From positions 1 through 64,000 of the forward strand of contig JAVLBP010000005.1 of assembly GCA_031581145.1 (NCBI GenBank): 64,000 nucleotides of DNA. The letters are read 5' to 3'. The translations under genes and the position numbers were made by a program. Position 1 is the stretch's first letter. Each line of letters starts with the position of its first letter. This document shows positions 42,908-50,703 of this stretch, in pieces. The notes beneath the pieces are model-generated. The model saw only the letters and a program-made list of their open reading frames with translations. It was not told the origin of the DNA and ran no database searches. Source of the DNA: UBA8296 sp031581145. GTDB lineage: Bacteria > Bacteroidota > Rhodothermia > Balneolales > Balneolaceae.

Positions 42908-43503
42908 GCCACTGCGGGTTTCCTGTTCGAAGCGTGTTGGCGTGCGGCGTCATCGTCAACAGCCTCAAATGAACGAAGACGAGCCAGTATCTCAGTAGGA
43001 TCTTCCATCGTGATAATAGACGTACGTAGCTGTTTGCCTCCACGGATCCCTTTGAGGTATGCGCCATAATGTTTTTTCATAATGTTGACACCAAAACGTT
43101 CTCCATGGTGTTCTACAGATCGCTCAAGCTGAGTCGCACATGCCTCTACTCGCCTTGCTGCTTTCATGGGCGCAAGTTGCTCGCCATGATCTAAAAGCGC
43201 ACGCGCTTGTTCAAAGATGAAGGGGTTGCCAATCGCTCCACGTCCAATCATGACGCCATCCACACCAGTTTCATCAAACATTTTTTTTGCCAATTCTGGC
43301 GTGGTTACATCTCCATTGCCAATCAGAGGAATCGTGAAACCAGGGGTCTCTTTAATTTTGGCCAACCACTCCCATCGTGCATCGCCTTTATACTTTTGAT
43401 TTCGGGTCCGGGCATGAACCGTCAGTGCTTTTACACCAACCTCTTGGAGCATGAGTGCCACTTCTTGAATTTTGATGGAGTCTTCATCCCAGCCAAGACG
43501 TGA
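42868..43503 (-). pseudogene. dusB: 5'-truncated dusB remnant (native 3' end)
   Basis: Encodes only the C-terminal part of tRNA-dihydrouridine synthase B, from RLGWDEDSIKI on. Bases 43086-43502 match 46244-46660 of the complete copy with two mismatches (43163, 43171). Left of 43086 the two copies diverge and end differently: this one ends in a 60-residue tail (from KGIRGGKQLR) whose stop overlaps serS, the other in a shorter unrelated tail. The FMN-site N terminus and the catalytic Cys of GCP are missing and no start codon precedes the conserved part, so it should be inactive. It carries the chromosome's original dusB 3' end. Confidence 0.85.
43086..43502. repeat. Left copy of the 417-bp dusB direct repeat
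   Basis: Direct repeat with 46244-46660, offset 3,158 bp. By eye it has two mismatches (43163 T/G, 43171 C/T); the right-hand 331 bp (43172-43502) are identical. Homology stops sharply at 43502. Confidence 0.9.
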
Positions 43504-43613
43504 ATCTTGTATGGAATCTGAAAAATGTAAACATAATCTTTACAGTTTTGTGATTATTCCTAAATTGATAGTATAGTCCACTTGCAAAATCAAAAATAAA
43601 GTCGGTTGTAGCT

Positions 43614-45983
43614 ATGGATGATGTTTCTAAAAAAGGAAAGGTATCAAGAAAAGATTTTTTAAAGGCATCGACTCTTATAACCGGTGGGTTGACGGTATTA
43701 CCCTCTGCACTCAGAGCTGCGCTTTTAACTGATGAGAGAGTAACCAATTCAGAGGTTCAGGATTACCAAATTGTATATAGAAAAAGCAATGATAATTCAA
43801 TAGAAAAGAAGGCAGCTCAACAGCTCAAGGATTATCTGGCAAAGGCAGATATCGACTTTCCTATTGCTGATGAGGCTTCTTTTCAAGGCAAAAAAGGAAT
43901 TTATATTGGACATACCCGTTTTTCTGAACAACTGGGTATTGACTACGAGCAAATCGCAAAAGATGGATACGCTTTCAGAACTCAAGGCGATAATTTTGCA
44001 ATCGCGGGGGGTTCGGAGAAGGGAGTACTTTACGGCGTTTACGGATTTCTTGAAGCGTTAGGTTATCGAAAATATGATTCTGTAAGTACATTTGTACCGG
44101 ATATTAACTCTGTTGAAATTCCCTCAGATTCGATCTCTATACCTGGGATGAACTATCGTCAGACCAACTACTACAATACAGCTGATGGCGATATTTTTGA
44201 CTGGCATAGACTCGACAGTAGTGAGAAATCGTGGGGAATGTTTGTGCATACATTTCATGAACTGGTTCCACCGGAAAAGTATGCTGAATCTAATCCTGAG
44301 TATTACTCGTGGCGAGGTGGAAAGCGAAATCCAAGTACTCAGTTATGCCTTTCGAATGATGAAGTTTTTGAGGTTGTCGTTGAAAATCTACGAAAAAGAA
44401 TGGCTGAAAAACCCGAAGCGCTTTATTGGTCTGTGAGTCCGGAAGATAATGATCAGTATTGTACATGTGATCCCTGCACAGAGTTAAATGAAAAATATGG
44501 TGGAACACGACCAGAATTGGAATATGGAGTGCCAAGTGGGTCACTTATCTATTTTGTGAATAAAGTGGCAAAGGAATTTCCTGATAAAATTATATCTACG
44601 CTGGCCTACTGGTATACACGCCAAGCGCCGGACCATATTAAAGCCGGTCCCAATGTCAACATTATGTTGTGTCCAATTGGTCCTGCCCGGCATAGACCTA
44701 TATATGAAACCGCCCCGTCATTCACCAGCGATTTAGAGGATTGGGGGAAAATCAGTGAAAGAATTTTGATCTGGGACTATAATATTCAGTTTGCAAATCC
44801 AATCAGTCCCTTTCCGAATCTTCACACTCTGAAACCAAATATTAAATTTTACAAGGAGAACAATGTAGATTCTCTGTTTATGCAGGCAACGTCGCAAGCC
44901 GGAAGTGAAATGGGGAGTTTGAGATCATATCTGATCAACAAGCTGATGTGGAATCCTGAAGCTGATGAAGATATGATCATGAACGATTTTCTTGAAGGAT
45001 ATTTTGGAGATGCTGGGACATACATATCTCAGTACATTGATACGATGAGAGAGGCACTGCTGGCAACTAACCACGAACTTAAGATTTTTGATTCTCCAAT
45101 TGATGCAAAGGAGACTTATTTGTCAGCTAGTTTAATGGAAGATTATGAGGAGATGTTTAATCTTGCAGAGCAGGCTGTGGAAGGAGACGCTGAAAGATTA
45201 CGACGAGTTAGAATTGCGAGGCTCCCATTGATGTTCGCTCAGATTCAAATAGGCCGCACAGAAGTGGATACACCCCGAAGTATGTTCTTACATAACAGAG
45301 AGGGGAGAATCGTCGTTAAGCCTGAAATGAGAGAGCTTGTAAATCAGTTTGTGGATCGTTGTAAGGGATATGGAGTCAACCGAATCAGGGAAAGAACCAC
45401 ATCTGCAGATGAATACTTGCTGGCGTATGAGCGTATTTTTGATAAGATGGAGGAGGTGGCCACTTCAATATCACTCCATAAAAAAGTGACCCCCATTACC
45501 AAAAGTAGTGAACAGACGAAAGGAGTCGAAGCACTGACCGATGGAGTTTTCGGATCCGATGAGTCATGGAGATTCCCGGATAAAATTGGCGTAAATTGGG
45601 TTGGTTTTGAGGGAGAGCACATGGAGTTCGTTCTTGATTTAGAAGAAATTCAATCTATTCAAACCATTAATATGGATTTCTTAAATGCCCAGGCTCAACC
45701 GAAATGGCACCTCACAATTTTACCTAAATTTGTGGAGTATCAATTATCAGTTGATGGTGAAAATTATGAGGATCCCGTACGTATAGAAAATCCTCATGAT
45801 CCAAATCCTGATAATAATCCTGAGGTCACAAGTATTCGGGTTCAGTCTTTTCGTGCAGACATTGAATCCAAACAGGCCAGATACATAAAAGTGCATGCCG
45901 AGAGTCCGATTGAGATGCCCTCATGGCACATCAGAGCAGGAAACCCGGCCAAGATTTATTCGGATCAGATTGTGGTTATGTAA
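43614..45983 (+). CDS. DUF4838-family secreted protein, glycoside-hydrolase-like
   Basis: A 789-residue exported protein. The N terminus has a Tat-like signal (SRKDFLK at 11-17, one Arg replaced by Lys) and hydrophobic stretch to about 38. Residues about 45-150 resemble the beta/alpha N-terminal domain of GH67/GH20-type enzymes (GIYIGHTRFSEQLG, GVLYGVYGFLE); about 170-540 is the DUF4838 core, with WSVSPEDNDQYCTCDPCTELN and PGPNVNIMLCPIGPARH-like segments; about 620-785 looks like a discoidin (F5/8-type) carbohydrate-binding module. Carbohydrate degradation is likely from the family, but substrate and catalytic residues are not established. Base composition and codon use are more A+T-rich than in serS or the aldolase gene beside it, which fits recent transfer. 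Confidence 0.8.
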   Translation: MDDVSKKGKVSRKDFLKASTLITGGLTVLPSALRAALLTDERVTNSEVQDYQIVYRKSNDNSIEKKAAQQLKDYLAKADIDFPIADEASFQGKKGIYIGHTRFSEQLGIDYEQIAKDGYAFRTQGDNFAIAGGSEKGVLYGVYGFLEALGYRKYDSVSTFVPDINSVEIPSDSISIPGMNYRQTNYYNTADGDIFDWHRLDSSEKSWGMFVHTFHELVPPEKYAESNPEYYSWRGGKRNPSTQLCLSNDEVFEVVVENLRKRMAEKPEALYWSVSPEDNDQYCTCDPCTELNEKYGGTRPELEYGVPSGSLIYFVNKVAKEFPDKIISTLAYWYTRQAPDHIKAGPNVNIMLCPIGPARHRPIYETAPSFTSDLEDWGKISERILIWDYNIQFANPISPFPNLHTLKPNIKFYKENNVDSLFMQATSQAGSEMGSLRSYLINKLMWNPEADEDMIMNDFLEGYFGDAGTYISQYIDTMREALLATNHELKIFDSPIDAKETYLSASLMEDYEEMFNLAEQAVEGDAERLRRVRIARLPLMFAQIQIGRTEVDTPRSMFLHNREGRIVVKPEMRELVNQFVDRCKGYGVNRIRERTTSADEYLLAYERIFDKMEEVATSISLHKKVTPITKSSEQTKGVEALTDGVFGSDESWRFPDKIGVNWVGFEGEHMEFVLDLEEIQSIQTINMDFLNAQAQPKWHLTILPKFVEYQLSVDGENYEDPVRIENPHDPNPDNNPEVTSIRVQSFRADIESKQARYIKVHAESPIEMPSWHIRAGNPAKIYSDQIVVM

Positions 45984-46094
45984 AGAGTTTTTGTAATAAC
46001 AAAATACTGAACTGAGTAATTTGTGAGGATTTAATAGCCGCTTCGTGGATCTTTTAATTAAGATTCATCTCATCTTGCTGAAAGTAAAGATGAT

Positions 46095-47096
46095 TTAAGC
46101 CACCGCGTAAAGTTCTTCCTCTTTAAAGTTCAGCAGAAGTTCCAGGATCGGATCCATCTCTTTTTCCTGCATGATTTCTCCACGCAGTTTCTGGCTGTTT
46201 CGAATTCCTTTCAGGTATTGTCCGTAGTGTTTTTTCATCATGATGACACCAAAACGTTCTCCATGGTGTTCTACAGATCGCTCAAGCTGAGTCGCACATG
46301 CCTCTACTCGCCTTGCTGCTGTCATGGGTGCAAGTTGCTCGCCATGATCTAAAAGCGCACGCGCTTGTTCAAAGATGAAGGGGTTGCCAATCGCTCCACG
46401 TCCAATCATGACGCCATCCACACCAGTTTCATCAAACATTTTTTTTGCCAATTCTGGCGTGGTTACATCTCCATTGCCAATCAGAGGAATCGTGAAACCA
46501 GGGGTCTCTTTAATTTTGGCCAACCACTCCCATCGTGCATCGCCTTTATACTTTTGATTTCGGGTCCGGGCATGAACCGTCAGTGCTTTTACACCAACCT
46601 CTTGGAGCATGAGTGCCACTTCTTGAATTTTGATGGAGTCTTCATCCCAGCCAAGACGTGTTTTTACTGTCACAGGCGTGTCTGGCGAGACCGAAGCAGC
46701 AGCGTCTACCACCGTTTTGGCCATCCGCTGCATCATATCCAAATCCCTTAGGCATGCCGCACCTGCCCCTTTGTCGACAATTTTATACACGGGGCACCCA
46801 AAATTGATATCAACGATGTCTGGTTTCCATCGAAGGGCAATTTCGGTAGCTCCCTCCATCGCTTCCTCGCGTCCTCCAAATAATTGTATACCAAAAGGAC
46901 GCTCCATCTCCTCAAAATCAAGTTTATGAAGCGCACGATCCACTTCTCGAATGATCGCTTCGCTACTAACAAACTCAGTGTAAACGACGGATGCACCCGC
47001 CTCTCGACACATCTGTCTAAAAGGGGAGTCGGTCACATCCTCCATCGGTGCTAAGAATAATGGTCGCGGTCCTAAATCGAGTGTTCCTAGTTTCAT
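46095..47096 (-). CDS. dusB: tRNA-dihydrouridine synthase B, complete but chimeric
   Basis: FMN-dependent enzyme reducing uridine in the tRNA D-loop. The TIM barrel starts LFLAPMEDVTDSPFRQMC; catalytic Cys lies in INFGCPVYKIVDKGAGAA; VTVKTRLGW, ALTVHARTRNQKYKGDA, IGNGDVTTP and MIGRGAIGNPFIF complete the FMN site. 333 residues. From about 46243 leftwards (last 50 codons) the sequence differs from the remnant at 42868: it reads IMMKKHYGQYLKGIRNSQKLRGE and ends in EELYAVA. The gene is therefore a mosaic of host body and donor C terminus, in the helical tRNA-binding region. No frame damage is visible, so it should be functional. Confidence 0.92.
   Translation of the reverse strand: MKLGTLDLGPRPLFLAPMEDVTDSPFRQMCREAGASVVYTEFVSSEAIIREVDRALHKLDFEEMERPFGIQLFGGREEAMEGATEIALRWKPDIVDINFGCPVYKIVDKGAGAACLRDLDMMQRMAKTVVDAAASVSPDTPVTVKTRLGWDEDSIKIQEVALMLQEVGVKALTVHARTRNQKYKGDARWEWLAKIKETPGFTIPLIGNGDVTTPELAKKMFDETGVDGVMIGRGAIGNPFIFEQARALLDHGEQLAPMTAARRVEACATQLERSVEHHGERFGVIMMKKHYGQYLKGIRNSQKLRGEIMQEKEMDPILELLLNFKEEELYAVA
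46244..46660. repeat. Right copy of the 417-bp dusB direct repeat
   Basis: Matches 43086-43502 with two mismatches. To the right (46661 on) the complete dusB continues; the left copy has unrelated sequence there. Confidence 0.9.
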
Positions 47097-47228
47097 AGAC
47101 TGGGTTTTTTAATCTACATCGAAACTACGGTTTTTACTCACGATGTGCCATTTCACCCTTGAGGTCGTATATTATTCAATTACCGTTAAGTATCCATTTC
47201 AAGAATATCTAACCCTCGCTCTTAGATT

Positions 47229-48305
47229 ATGTCACTAAGCCAAGCAGACCTCGAAAAATTCCTCGGCGATGAAGCTGAGTTTCTTTTAAACCATACGTCC
47301 AAGACGATCTCTAAGGATCATATACACCTTCCATCACCTGAGTATGTAGACCAAATTTGGGCAAAGTCAGATCGAACACCCCGAGTATTAGCGAATTTAC
47401 AGCGCCTCCTTGACCACGGTCGTCTGGGTGGCACGGGGTATATGTCCATTTTACCTGTAGATCAAGGTATTGAGCACTCTGCAGGGGCTTCGTTTGCAAA
47501 AAACCCACTCTATTTTGATCCAGAAAACATTGTCAAGCTTGCCATAGAAGGAGAGTGTAACGCTGTAGCATCAACGTTTGGCGTATTACGAAGTGTTGCA
47601 CGTAGCTATGCTCATAAAATTCCGTTTATTGTGAAGATTAATCACAATGAGCTTCTAACGTATCCAAATACGTTTGATCAAATCATGTTTGGCACCATTG
47701 ATCAAGCCTATGACATGGGGGCAGCGGCCATTGGGGCAACGATCTATTTTGGTTCAGAAGAATCCAACCGACAAATTGTGGAGGTCGCCGAGGCATTTGC
47801 TTACGCCCATGAATTGGGTATGGCGACAATTTTATGGTGTTACACCCGAAATAATGCGTTCAAAGTGGATGGTGTCGACTATCATACATCGGCAGATCTT
47901 ACAGGGCAAGCAAACCACATAGGTGTCACAATTGGGGCTGATATCGTTAAACAGAAACAGCCAACAAATAATGGTGGCTATCAAGCATTGAATTCGGGCA
48001 GTTCATCTTACGGGAAATTGGACGAACGAATTTATTCAGAACTCACATCGGATCATCCCATTGATCTGACCCGTTATCAAGTGGTTAATAGTTTTATGGG
48101 CCGTGCGGGACTGATCAATTCGGGTGGCGCGTCTGGAAGTGATGATTTTGCCGATGCTGTCAAAACAGCGGTTATCAACAAGAGAGCTGGCGGTATGGGG
48201 CTCATTAGTGGTCGCAAAGCATTCCAACGGCCGATGGATGAAGGAGCCAAGCTTCTACGCACCATCCAGGACGTGTACTTAACACATGACATTACCATCG
48301 CATAA
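47229..48305 (+). CDS. fbaB: Class I fructose-bisphosphate aldolase (FbaB/DhnA type)
   Basis: Splits or forms fructose 1,6-bisphosphate in glycolysis/gluconeogenesis by a Schiff-base lysine. The 358 residues follow the archaeal-type class I family: SILPVDQGIEHSAGASFAKNP near the start, PFIVKINHNE, GAAAIGATIYFGS, WCYTRNNAFK, ADIVKQKQPT (candidate Schiff-base Lys region) and NSGGASGSDDF for the phosphate site. The 3' end overlaps the next gene by 20 bp. Confidence 0.92.
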   Translation: MSLSQADLEKFLGDEAEFLLNHTSKTISKDHIHLPSPEYVDQIWAKSDRTPRVLANLQRLLDHGRLGGTGYMSILPVDQGIEHSAGASFAKNPLYFDPENIVKLAIEGECNAVASTFGVLRSVARSYAHKIPFIVKINHNELLTYPNTFDQIMFGTIDQAYDMGAAAIGATIYFGSEESNRQIVEVAEAFAYAHELGMATILWCYTRNNAFKVDGVDYHTSADLTGQANHIGVTIGADIVKQKQPTNNGGYQALNSGSSSYGKLDERIYSELTSDHPIDLTRYQVVNSFMGRAGLINSGGASGSDDFADAVKTAVINKRAGGMGLISGRKAFQRPMDEGAKLLRTIQDVYLTHDITIA

Positions 48306-49326
48306 GGAGACACCCTCGTCATCTTCTGAGGCAACGACGAGACCTCATATTTCGTGGCGCTACATCGCGGGGTCGATGGCACTGAGTGTGGCGGCGATGT
48401 CTATTGTCATCGCTATGACCTATACACCTGGGACGTTAGAACATCTCAAACCGAAGCGTTTTCCGGGATTGTTTCTTGCCCTTGGTGTATCTGCATTAAG
48501 AATTTATCTAGGTGCTGCCAGGTTAAAGCTGTTTTCAGACAGGCAGCTCACTTGGCCAGGCGCTTTTCGACTGATACTTTCATGGGATTTTGCCTCCGCA
48601 GTGACACCTTCTACCATCGGCGGAGCCCCCGTAGCAACCTATGCTATGACACGGGAAGGGGTGAGTTTAGGGAAGTCTACCATCGTAATGATGTTTGGGG
48701 TATTGCTCGATCACATTTGGTATTCACTGGCGGTGCCTCTTTTGTTCATAACAGGTCTCTATTTTGAGGTCATTCCAGAGCAAGCAGGTGTCGTGGGTGG
48801 GGTGACGATGATGCTGATTTATATTGCCTTGATTGGCTACGGTGGGTTGCTAACGTATGGATTGCTCGTAAACCCGTCGTCCCTTAAGTCGATTGTGAAG
48901 CAGATAGTTCGACTCCCATTACTCCGTCGAGTCAAAGAAAAAGCCCTCGTGGAGGCTGAGAATCTTGAGGCTCACTCCAATCAGATTCGCTCTAAACCAC
49001 CCGTGTATTTTGCCAAAGCCTTTGGGCTGACTCTCGGTATGTGGCTCTGCCGCATTGCATTGCCTGTCATTGTAATCTTAAGTCTACTGCCCGCTCAAGA
49101 AGTATTGCTGGTGTTGCGGAGTTTGGCAATGCATCTGTCATTTGTGGCAGTACCTACCCCGGGTGGATCTGGTGGTGTCGAAGGCTTGTTTGTTCTGTTT
49201 CTGGGCCCATTAATTGATCGCGCAGCGTTTATAGGGCTCGCTGTATTTCTATGGAGAATGATAAGCTACTACATCAGCATAGGCATGGGAATGTTTGCCT
49301 TTAGCTGGTATGCTCGAAAGGTGTAA
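48286..49326 (+). CDS. LPG-synthase-like membrane protein (UPF0104 / flippase-like)
   Basis: A 346-residue polytopic protein of the lysylphosphatidylglycerol synthase transmembrane family. About eight hydrophobic segments; the signature PTPGGSGGVEGLFVLFLG (about 285-302) is characteristic, as is the earlier TPSTIGGAPVATYAMTREG. The soluble aminoacyl-transferase domain of MprF is absent. Proteins of this type act as lipid flippases or glycolipid-associated transporters. It starts within the aldolase gene. The role is unknown. Confidence 0.8.
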   Translation: MTLPSHKETPSSSSEATTRPHISWRYIAGSMALSVAAMSIVIAMTYTPGTLEHLKPKRFPGLFLALGVSALRIYLGAARLKLFSDRQLTWPGAFRLILSWDFASAVTPSTIGGAPVATYAMTREGVSLGKSTIVMMFGVLLDHIWYSLAVPLLFITGLYFEVIPEQAGVVGGVTMMLIYIALIGYGGLLTYGLLVNPSSLKSIVKQIVRLPLLRRVKEKALVEAENLEAHSNQIRSKPPVYFAKAFGLTLGMWLCRIALPVIVILSLLPAQEVLLVLRSLAMHLSFVAVPTPGGSGGVEGLFVLFLGPLIDRAAFIGLAVFLWRMISYYISIGMGMFAFSWYARKV

Positions 49327-49344
49327 GTGTACGTTCTACCCTTA

Positions 49345-49374
49345 GGTTGGCTGAACATTGTCTACCAACCCTTT
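49345..49374 (+). terminator. Possible terminator after the LPG-synthase-like gene
   Basis: GGTTGG (49345-49350) and CCAACC (49365-49370) pair across a 14-base loop and are followed by CTTTT. It lies 19 bp after the stop, before the convergent rpsU. Six G-C-rich pairs and a short T-run make it plausible but weak. Confidence 0.4.
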
Positions 49375-49395
49375 TACAGTGTCGTAAAGGTAGTC

Positions 49396-49590
49396 TTAGT
49401 AATTGTCTCGAGTACGACGACGCTGCTCACGGACACTCTTCTTGAGTGATTCGCGACGAGCTTCGGAAGGCTTGGTGAATTCTTGACGATCACGATATTC
49501 GTTAAGAACTCTTGAGCGTGTCATCATTTTCTTAAAACGATTGATGGCACGTTCTATATTTTCGCCGTCTTTGATATTGACTCCATTCAT
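49396..49590 (-). CDS. rpsU: 30S ribosomal protein S21
   Basis: Small-subunit protein near the anti-Shine-Dalgarno end of 16S rRNA. The 64 residues show the family pattern: GVNIKDGENIERAINRFKKM, then SRVLNEYRDRQEFTKPSEARR and a basic C terminus (SVREQRRRTRDNY). In some Bacteroidota this gene carries an unusually strong Shine-Dalgarno sequence used for autoregulation, but upstream of this ATG I see only ACATTGTTTCC, with no such sequence. Single-gene unit. Confidence 0.93.
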   Translation of the reverse strand: MNGVNIKDGENIERAINRFKKMMTRSRVLNEYRDRQEFTKPSEARRESLKKSVREQRRRTRDNY

Positions 49591-49772
49591 GGAAACAATG
49601 TCTAGGGTTATATTGCTAATTTATGCTACCGTTGAGATGCATAGTGTTTTCCGACAAGCAAAGTGACATGAGTTCAAATTGCTGGACACCATATCTCTGA
49701 CAGCATTACATAATAAGGGTATTTTCTGTTAATATCTAGCGCGACTCGAGCTTTCAAAATAGGAAAGCTAGA
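49591..49772. other. Intergenic region between rpsU and the TIGR02757 gene
   Basis: 182 bp, no gene. It holds a relative of the 6252 palindrome (GGACACCATATCTCTG near 49683) and a perfect 7-bp inverted repeat AGCTTTC/GAAAGCT (49749-49769) just after the stop of the upstream minus-strand gene. The latter lacks a T-run. Confidence 0.4.
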
Positions 49773-50657
49773 TTATAGGGATTCACCTTCAATTCCAATC
49801 CCTAGGAAGGCATAATCGTATTTCACAGGATCATGAGGATCCAAATAGCGAAGTACTGCGGTCAATTGCTCCACTGCTAGAGCGTCATTGGCTTTTCTTT
49901 TCAGAAGACCGAGGCGTCTAGATTGCCTTCCAACATGAACATCAAGTGGGATGCGTAGTTGTGATGGGGAGATAAATCCCCACTGCCCCAAATCTACAGG
50001 CCCACTTGAGCGCACCATCCACCTTAAAAACATCCAAAGTCGTTTTGACGCGGTTTTAGATTCTGGTGTCGAAATGTGCCGACTCGTACGTTTTGGAAAG
50101 GGCTCGGCTGCAGCTCGAAAACGCCGTTGAAACTCACTCATGAGGTCCACTGGATTCTGTCCAACAGCGTCAAAACACTCTTTCCAGGTGTCCTCAAACG
50201 ATCCCCCTTTGTGAAGTAATCCTTTGAGCCCCCGCAAAAATGTCACGATATCAATCACATTAAATGTTCGGTGTCTAAATGAAGAAAACCATTGCGTCCA
50301 TTGTTCCTCATTGGTGTGACGCAAGGTTTCGGCAGGGTGAGGGCCCAAAGCCTCCAAAAGCTGCAACGTTTTTTGAATCACAATCTCTCGACGTCCCCAA
50401 GCCATCATCGCAGCTAGAAAAGCCACAATTTCACGATCCGCAGGATGGTCATACCCTAAAACAACTCCGATTGGGTCGTTTTCGATATAGCGTGGCTCCT
50501 CGAATCGAGCAGCATGTTCATCTAACCAAGGCTTCAAAGCGTCCAGCTTGGGCTTACTCAGCGCACAATAGCCTGAAATTTCCCGAAATGCAGCTCGTGA
50601 TGGCGTCCAAGCCTCATTAGACTCGTGAGCTTTAAAGGGGGGAGGCGTATTGGTCAT
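49773..50657 (-). CDS. TIGR02757-family (DUF2400) protein
   Basis: A 294-residue protein of a family common in Bacteroidota and relatives and of unknown function. Typical stretches are DPIGVVLGYDHPADREIVAFLAAMMAWGRREIV near the first third, the SFRHRTFN segment, and IPLDVHVGRQSRRLGLLKRK near the end. The last of these is reminiscent of helix-hairpin-helix DNA glycosylases, which fits its place next to mutY, but a repair role is inference only. It starts 46 bp after the mutY stop. Confidence 0.78.
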   Translation of the reverse strand: MTNTPPPFKAHESNEAWTPSRAAFREISGYCALSKPKLDALKPWLDEHAARFEEPRYIENDPIGVVLGYDHPADREIVAFLAAMMAWGRREIVIQKTLQLLEALGPHPAETLRHTNEEQWTQWFSSFRHRTFNVIDIVTFLRGLKGLLHKGGSFEDTWKECFDAVGQNPVDLMSEFQRRFRAAAEPFPKRTSRHISTPESKTASKRLWMFLRWMVRSSGPVDLGQWGFISPSQLRIPLDVHVGRQSRRLGLLKRKANDALAVEQLTAVLRYLDPHDPVKYDYAFLGIGIEGESL

Positions 50658-50703
50658 AGGTTGTGAATCTACCGATCCAAAAATGAGGTTTCATTGCAGC
50701 CTA

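Larger units (their letters stand above)
43503..46660. other. 3,158-bp inserted unit (Campbell-type structure) carrying a DUF4838 gene and a donor dusB 3' end
   Basis: Between the two direct repeats lies an A+T-rich segment with the DUF4838 gene and, on the minus strand, a foreign-type 3' end for dusB (46095-46243). The order host dusB 5' part, repeat, donor 3' end, DUF4838 gene, repeat, host 3' end is what single-crossover integration of a circle gives. Recombination between the repeats would remove exactly 3,158 bp and restore the original dusB. No integrase, transposase or terminal inverted repeat is visible, so homologous recombination is the simplest route. A misassembly is the main alternative. 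Confidence 0.65.

Noticed and set aside
43484..43747. Open frame on the minus strand across the left dusB junction
   Set aside because: It is in another frame from dusB, overlaps the start of the DUF4838 gene on the other strand, and resembles nothing.
46071..46092. Terminator between the DUF4838 gene and dusB
   Set aside because: CATCTT/AAGATG is a weak six-pair stem without a T-run on either strand.
43503..46243. Transposon or integrase-borne island
   Set aside because: No transposase or integrase, no terminal inverted repeats and no short target duplication; the flanking repeats are 417 bp of gene sequence, fitting homologous recombination.
49749..49769. Intrinsic terminator after the TIGR02757 gene
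   Set aside because: The 7-bp perfect stem is real but there is no T-run on the transcript side.
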